Part shown: positions 14,440-18,329 of the stretch, in pieces
Layout: the number at the start of each line of letters is the position of its first letter
Numbering within the stretch: position 1 is the first letter of the stretch
NCBI GenBank assembly: GCA_003218345.1
Contig: QHNF01000056.1
Location: forward strand, 1 to 18,329
From: Verrucomicrobiota bacterium
Lineage (GTDB): Bacteria > Verrucomicrobiota > Verrucomicrobiia > Chthoniobacterales > UBA10450
Reading direction: 5' to 3'
DNA length: 18,329 nt
Translations under genes and position numbers: made by a program
The notes under the pieces: model-generated
The model's database searches: none
What the model was told of the DNA's origin: nothing
Seen by the model: the letters and a program-made list of their open reading frames with translations, nothing else

Positions 14440-16932
14440 TCATCCTGTTGGCTTTTTCGGTTCAGTCGCTGCCATCGCTGGTAGAGTGAAGAAAATCGTC
14501 GCGATCAGGCTCCAGAGAATCCCGATGGCGCACGCGATGCCGAGGCTGGTAAGCGCTGGGTTTCGCGCAAGAGCGAGCGAACCAAAGCCGCTCACTGCAG
14601 TTAGACCCGCGAGCACGACCGGCTTCACCACGCCGGCAACGTCATGCTCGATTTCACGTGTCCTTTGCCAGACCAGCACAACGTATATTCCGTAATCCAC
14701 GCCTATTGCCAGTACAAGACGGAACGAGAGCACGTTGAGCAGATTCAAATCGATGTGCAGCAGCTTCATCGAAGCAATCATTGCTCCGATCCCGAATGCG
14801 AGTGTGATGACTTGGATCAACCACAAACGTAGGTCGCGATACAAGAGGGCTAGCAACGATACGTCGAAGATCGCCATCAATGCGCTGATGATGAGAAGTT
14901 GATGATGGGACCAGGGCAGAAGATCGGCGAGCGCATAACTCCAGCCTGAAAGAAGCATCGGCACGCCAGGCAGTGGCAGATCGCGTCCTAGCTCTTCGCT
15001 TTGTGCGTGACTCGAGATCGGTCCGTTGGTCGTAACAAATCCGGTTGTCAGCAACGGATCTTGCCCGAAGTAGCGATCGATCAAAAACCACCAGCTCGAT
15101 GATTTCGGCAATTGAATTCGCCAGTCTGGCAAAGGCGCGTTTGAATCGATAAGATGCTGTAAGTCGTCAAGCAACGTGAATGCCGGCGCGAACGAATCGC
15201 GGCTGAATCCTTCGGCATCCAGTGTTTGCTCCAGTGTCTCACGCGCCGCTGGAAAATTGATCGCGCTTAATTGCTGTCGATTTGTTTGCATCCAAGCTGG
15301 TGAAAGACAAAGCGCCGCTGGAGTGGAGAAGCCTTTGATTTTCCCCGCTGCCTGGAGCTCCCGCCAATGGGCAGCAATTTTTTGCCAGCGATCATGTAAT
15401 CCCTGCGGATTCGCTGCGTGTACGATTGCTAGCACCGGCTCCCAGCGCATCGGCATTTTGTGCATGATTGCCTCAAGGGCGCGACCTGCCCGAATGTTCT
15501 TTGGTTCCAGTGAACGCGTGCTGGCTTCGAAGCGAAGCGGAGGCCTTGGCGAAAAACCAAATGCGGTCAGCAATAACAAAAGCGCACTGGAGAAAATCAG
15601 CATGGGTGCGGGCCGGCGCACAGTCCATCGCACATACTTTCTTACCATCGCGAAAAGCCAATCGTGACGTAACGGTGCCTGCCGCTCGCGAACGAACAGA
15701 AACAAAATCGAGCACATAAACAGGCCGGCGAGGAAAATACCAATTGCGATAAGTACTCCGAGTTGAGCGAAGCTCATCGAGCCGCTCAGTATCAGAGCCA
15801 GAAATCCGGCCGCAGTCGTGAGCGCGCCGAAAAAAACTGCGAGTCCAAGTTTTGCAATCGACGTAGCGATAGCCTGACGATGTGACTCTCCATCGGCGCG
15901 TGCCTGGTGATAGCGCCCCAGCGTAAGAATCGCAAAATCGACGCCCAGACCAACGAGAATTGCGCAGAAGCCCACGCTCACCATGCTGAGTCGGCCAAAA
16001 ATGAGTTGGCCAAACGTAAGCGCCACTAAACAGGAAAGGAGAAGCGAAAATCCCATTCCCAGTAATGGCAACCATCGACCGAAACCGATAAAGAAGATGC
16101 CGCCCACCAGTACGACTGAGCCAAGCAATGTAACAACAACATCGTAGCGCATGGTGAGTGAAATTTCCGCTACGTATGCCGAACGGCCCGTCACAAGTAT
16201 TTCCAGGCGGCCGCCGTTCCATCCCTCTTGCGCAGTCGCACGGAACGCATTTACCTGGCGCATCAAGTGCTGGCAATCGAACGCGCTTATTGAAGCCTGA
16301 TTCGTCACCGCGAGAAGGAGTCGCATTGTTCGATCGGGTGAAGTAAGCGGTTGTTCTTGTTCGATCGCGGTGCCTTCGGCAAAAGGCTTGAGCGCCGGCG
16401 CAATCAGACCGAGCGGATCAAACGCAAGTTCAAACTCTGGCTTGGGCGAACCAGCTTCAATCTGCTGACGTAACCGATTGAGACGATCGCGAATCTTCTG
16501 TGGTTGCAAGATTGATATCGTCTCGGTGAAGGCGGCCGGCTCAAGATTCAGGAGCAACGGCACTGCGATTGATTGGAGATCGCGAATTCCTTCCGGTGTC
16601 GCCATCGGCGAACCCGCGAGGACGCGCGTGCACCATGGTTGCTGACTCAATTTTTCAGCGAAGGCTGATGCGAAGTCCTCCAATTTATCGGCATCATTTG
16701 GATCGCAGAGAAGCGCGAAGGTTAGCTCCCGGGTTTGTTCAAACTCGCGATCATAAATCTTTAGCCCTTGCACTGAACGGAAGCTGCCAGGCAAAACGTT
16801 GAGCACATCAGAATCAAGCTGCAGCGAGATAATGAGAATGCTGATACAGGCCGCAGCGAGCATTGCCACGCCGCACCAAACCAGCGCACGCTTGTGCGTT
16901 ATGGTTAGGGCGATGAAAGGGCTGATGCGCAC
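14440..16932 (-). CDS. MMPL/RND family exporter
   Basis: The 830-residue inner-membrane protein has two repeated halves. Each is one membrane helix, a large periplasmic loop (about residues 37-255, and about 465-690) and a block of about five helices. The helix blocks carry the MMPL signature: GVGLGVDFAIL-type in the first half (LVGLGVDFAILTLGRYH) and AIGVDYGIYVVLVW in the second, with the Asp residues used for proton coupling. MMPL proteins export lipids, polyketides or pigments; the length and arrangement fit the HpnN/aryl-polyene-exporter group. Upstream, a lipoprotein and a halogenase-like enzyme are read in the same direction, separated by a 171-bp hairpin-rich gap. With LolA at 7845, this could form a path to the outer membrane. 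Cargo is inferred, not shown. Confidence 0.92.
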   Translation of the reverse strand: MRISPFIALTITHKRALVWCGVAMLAAACISILIISLQLDSDVLNVLPGSFRSVQGLKIYDREFEQTRELTFALLCDPNDADKLEDFASAFAEKLSQQPWCTRVLAGSPMATPEGIRDLQSIAVPLLLNLEPAAFTETISILQPQKIRDRLNRLRQQIEAGSPKPEFELAFDPLGLIAPALKPFAEGTAIEQEQPLTSPDRTMRLLLAVTNQASISAFDCQHLMRQVNAFRATAQEGWNGGRLEILVTGRSAYVAEISLTMRYDVVVTLLGSVVLVGGIFFIGFGRWLPLLGMGFSLLLSCLVALTFGQLIFGRLSMVSVGFCAILVGLGVDFAILTLGRYHQARADGESHRQAIATSIAKLGLAVFFGALTTAAGFLALILSGSMSFAQLGVLIAIGIFLAGLFMCSILFLFVRERQAPLRHDWLFAMVRKYVRWTVRRPAPMLIFSSALLLLLTAFGFSPRPPLRFEASTRSLEPKNIRAGRALEAIMHKMPMRWEPVLAIVHAANPQGLHDRWQKIAAHWRELQAAGKIKGFSTPAALCLSPAWMQTNRQQLSAINFPAARETLEQTLDAEGFSRDSFAPAFTLLDDLQHLIDSNAPLPDWRIQLPKSSSWWFLIDRYFGQDPLLTTGFVTTNGPISSHAQSEELGRDLPLPGVPMLLSGWSYALADLLPWSHHQLLIISALMAIFDVSLLALLYRDLRLWLIQVITLAFGIGAMIASMKLLHIDLNLLNVLSFRLVLAIGVDYGIYVVLVWQRTREIEHDVAGVVKPVVLAGLTAVSGFGSLALARNPALTSLGIACAIGILWSLIATIFFTLPAMAATEPKKPTG

Positions 16933-16995
16933 GGCGCATGTATATCAGCAGGATCAAACACAGTGCAATCGATGGGAAAGCTAATGGCTTGGAGG

Positions 16996-17087
16996 ATAGC
17001 CTTTCAGGCTGTCTCGGCTGACAAGCATCTTGCTTGGTGTATCCCGGCAAGCTCGAACCCCGCCGGCCAAGTCAGGCAGGATGCCTG
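16996..17087. repeat. Triloop hairpin cluster between lipoprotein and exporter genes
   Basis: Three short stem-loops occur in under 100 bp: ATAGCCT-TTC-AGGCTGT (16996-17012, one T-G pair), CAAGCA-TCT-TGCTTG (17022-17036) and CAGGCA-GGA-TGCCTG (17073-17087). The 18-mer CCGCCGGCCAAGTCAGGC at 17060-17077 repeats 9883-9900 with one change and abuts the last hairpin. They lie within the 171-bp leader of the exporter gene and would be in its mRNA if it is read through from the lipoprotein gene. Confidence 0.6.
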
Positions 17088-17103
17088 AGCTCCGGTTTTC
17101 GCC

Positions 17104-17556
17104 TCAGAGTCGAAACAGAAACGTTTCGTCGTTGGCGACGTATCGCAGAATTTTTTGATTTGGTGCGTGAAGAAATTTATCTCGGACACCGAGCCAACCA
17201 CGCAGTTGTTGCGGCGCTTGATCGATTGGCCCAGACCAGCCGCCGCGCGCGAAAGGTCCTTTGACTTCGGCGAAGGTTGCATCCTGCCTCAAAGCCAGGA
17301 GCGTCACACCCGGACCTTTCGAGACCGTCAAGTCAAAATCGCCAGCCTTTGAAAAGCGGACTAGCACATCGCCAATTAGTTCGGTTTTCGCCGTTCGATA
17401 CATGAGCTGCCCGCTTTTTGTCTGCCAATCGGCTGTCGGCTCTGAAAATTGATGACGTGAGGTGGTTGCACAACTTATTACGCAAAAAGAAGTAATGGCT
17501 AGAAACCAACTCAGGTACGGGGCATTGACCTCAATCGCCCCGGCATTTGTCCTCAT
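17104..17556 (-). CDS. Small lipoprotein, possibly LolB-like
   Basis: Taking the ATG at 17556 gives a 150-residue protein beginning MRTNAG, with a lipoprotein signal (hydrophobic SWFLAITSF) and lipobox VISC at about residue 28. This start makes an ATGA overlap with the stop of the upstream gene; a longer frame to 17682 would bury the signal peptide and is rejected. The mature part reads as beta strands: SGQLMYRTAKTELIGDVLVRF, DFDLTVSKGPGVTLLALRQ, and ends in LRYVANDETFLFRL. The strand rhythm recalls LolB and related lipid-binding lipoproteins, but I cannot name a family with confidence. Its position between a halogenase-like enzyme and an MMPL exporter mirrors the small lipoproteins found in aryl-polyene clusters. 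Probably anchored in the outer membrane. Confidence 0.75.
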   Translation of the reverse strand: MRTNAGAIEVNAPYLSWFLAITSFCVISCATTSRHQFSEPTADWQTKSGQLMYRTAKTELIGDVLVRFSKAGDFDLTVSKGPGVTLLALRQDATFAEVKGPFARGGWSGPIDQAPQQLRGWLGVRDKFLHAPNQKILRYVANDETFLFRL

Positions 17557-18329
17557 GATGCCGCGCCAGCTGTTTCGGCTCGGGTTGATGCTTCTTGTTT
17601 CTTTGGCAGGAGTGTGAGCCTTGGCACGATGGGATGGTGACGTTGCAACCAAACCAAAAAATAGAAGACCCACATTCGCCACCGGATAGGAAAGCTATTG
17701 CCAACATTTCCGCCGAGTACTGCGTTCACTGCTGGCGCAAGCCCAAGCACATTGCGGGGCGACAAAAACACCTCGATGAATTCCGTTGTATACCATGCAT
17801 TGACAAAGCGCAGATAGATGTCCATCGCGCGATTGACCGCTCGCTCGTAACGCCGGAAAAGCCGTGACGCTTTTTCCGGACGATCGAGAACTTCGTTTAG
17901 AACGTCGGCGCATTGCTCGCCGCTGAACACGGCCAGGAAAACGCCACTGCTAAAAATCGGATCGATGAATCCGGCTGCATCGCCTGCGAGCAACCAGCGA
18001 TCGCCTCGCAGTGTTGCACTGCGATAAGAGAAATCCGCTTCGACATAAACTTCCGATGCGCGCTGTGCATGCGTCATCCGCTGGGCAATGAGTGGCTGTT
18101 CGGCCAGCGCGTGCTCGAGAAAATCCTCGGCGCGCAATTTTGATTGGCGGAAGACTTCCTTATCAAGGACCACGCCGATGCTGGTGCGCTCGGCTGTGAG
18201 CGGGATTACCCAAAACCAGCGATCGATTCCACGAATTAAAACCGTAAGCGTACCGTCAATCCCTTCAGGTCGCCAAACACCATCATAATGCCCGAAGATC
18301 GACAATTTCTGAAGATGATCGTAAGTCTT
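17553..18329 (-). CDS. Flavin-dependent halogenase-like oxidoreductase, C-terminal part (cut by window edge)
   Basis: The reading frame is open to the right edge (258 residues seen, first KTYDHLQK), so the N-terminal GxGxxG FAD motif lies outside. Visible are WFWVIP (18218-18201), matching the WxWxIP fingerprint of flavin-dependent halogenases, and GDAAGFIDPIFSSGV, starting near 17984, the FAD-contact motif of the tryptophan-halogenase and geranylgeranyl-reductase group. The C-terminus has a hydrophobic amphipathic stretch (RMWVFYFLVWLQRHHP) that could bind membrane. Halogenation is not proven: the catalytic lysine would be upstream, and WxWxIP also occurs in non-halogenating relatives. It is translationally coupled to the lipoprotein gene (ATGA). 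Related enzymes occur in aryl-polyene and other pigment clusters. Confidence 0.85.
   Translation of the reverse strand, partial: KTYDHLQKLSIFGHYDGVWRPEGIDGTLTVLIRGIDRWFWVIPLTAERTSIGVVLDKEVFRQSKLRAEDFLEHALAEQPLIAQRMTHAQRASEVYVEADFSYRSATLRGDRWLLAGDAAGFIDPIFSSGVFLAVFSGEQCADVLNEVLDRPEKASRLFRRYERAVNRAMDIYLRFVNAWYTTEFIEVFLSPRNVLGLAPAVNAVLGGNVGNSFPIRWRMWVFYFLVWLQRHHPIVPRLTLLPKKQEASTRAETAGAAS

Noticed and set aside
15473..16276. 267-codon same-strand frame inside the exporter gene
   Set aside because: It is an alternate frame of the MMPL gene, whose helices and GVDF motif are continuous in the main frame.
17557..17682. N-terminal extension of the lipoprotein to 17682
   Set aside because: It would place 42 unrelated residues before the signal peptide and overlap the upstream gene by 130 bp; the ATG at 17556 with an ATGA junction is better.

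Overview
The window looks like chromosomal DNA from a Gram-negative soil bacterium, most plausibly a Verrucomicrobiota member of the Spartobacteria/Chthoniobacterales type. The basis is the envelope genes (LolA, an outer-membrane beta-barrel, lipoproteins, an MMPL exporter), the MoxR/DUF58/transglutaminase operon, a TIGR03118 secreted protein, and many small palindromic repeat islands of a kind I associate with soil Verrucomicrobia. The taxonomic call is inference; there is no rRNA or tRNA in the window.

Layout. 1-2845: the N-terminus of an aldo/keto reductase (minus), an unassigned five-helix membrane protein (minus), and divergently a PYROXD2-type FAD oxidoreductase overlapping an NTF2-like protein (plus). 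2888-7538 (minus): a tight gene run reading KTSC-domain secreted protein, a small single-helix protein, MoxR ATPase, DUF58 protein, TgpA-like transglutaminase, with overlaps of a few bases at most junctions. 7539-7844: a gene-free repeat island. 7845-9774 (minus): LolA-like carrier, a hairpin array, and a secreted TIGR03118 protein. 9948-14251 (minus): a four-gene operon reading cupredoxin-like secreted protein, sensor histidine kinase, outer-membrane barrel, OmpR-type response regulator. 14440-18329 (minus): FAD-dependent halogenase-like enzyme (cut by the right edge), lipoprotein, MMPL exporter.

How the genes work together. The MoxR-DUF58-transglutaminase set is a recurrent envelope module, probably an ATPase acting with a membrane scaffold and a periplasm-facing transglutaminase-like enzyme. 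The cupredoxin-kinase-barrel-regulator operon looks like a self-contained sensing unit linking a periplasmic copper-type protein and an outer-membrane channel to a transcription factor. The halogenase-like enzyme, lipoprotein, MMPL exporter and the LolA gene 6 kb further on resemble the export and tailoring part of an aryl-polyene-type pigment or lipid cluster, whose synthases would lie beyond the right edge; here LolA is separated from its usual partners by the two intervening units.

The gaps are unusually rich in short palindromes. Several hairpins share a TCT-type triloop but have different, still complementary stems, and an 18-base and a 22-base element each occur twice, one copy of the 22-mer lying in frame inside a gene. 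The strongest leads are the export/halogenase locus, the copper-type signalling operon and this hairpin family.
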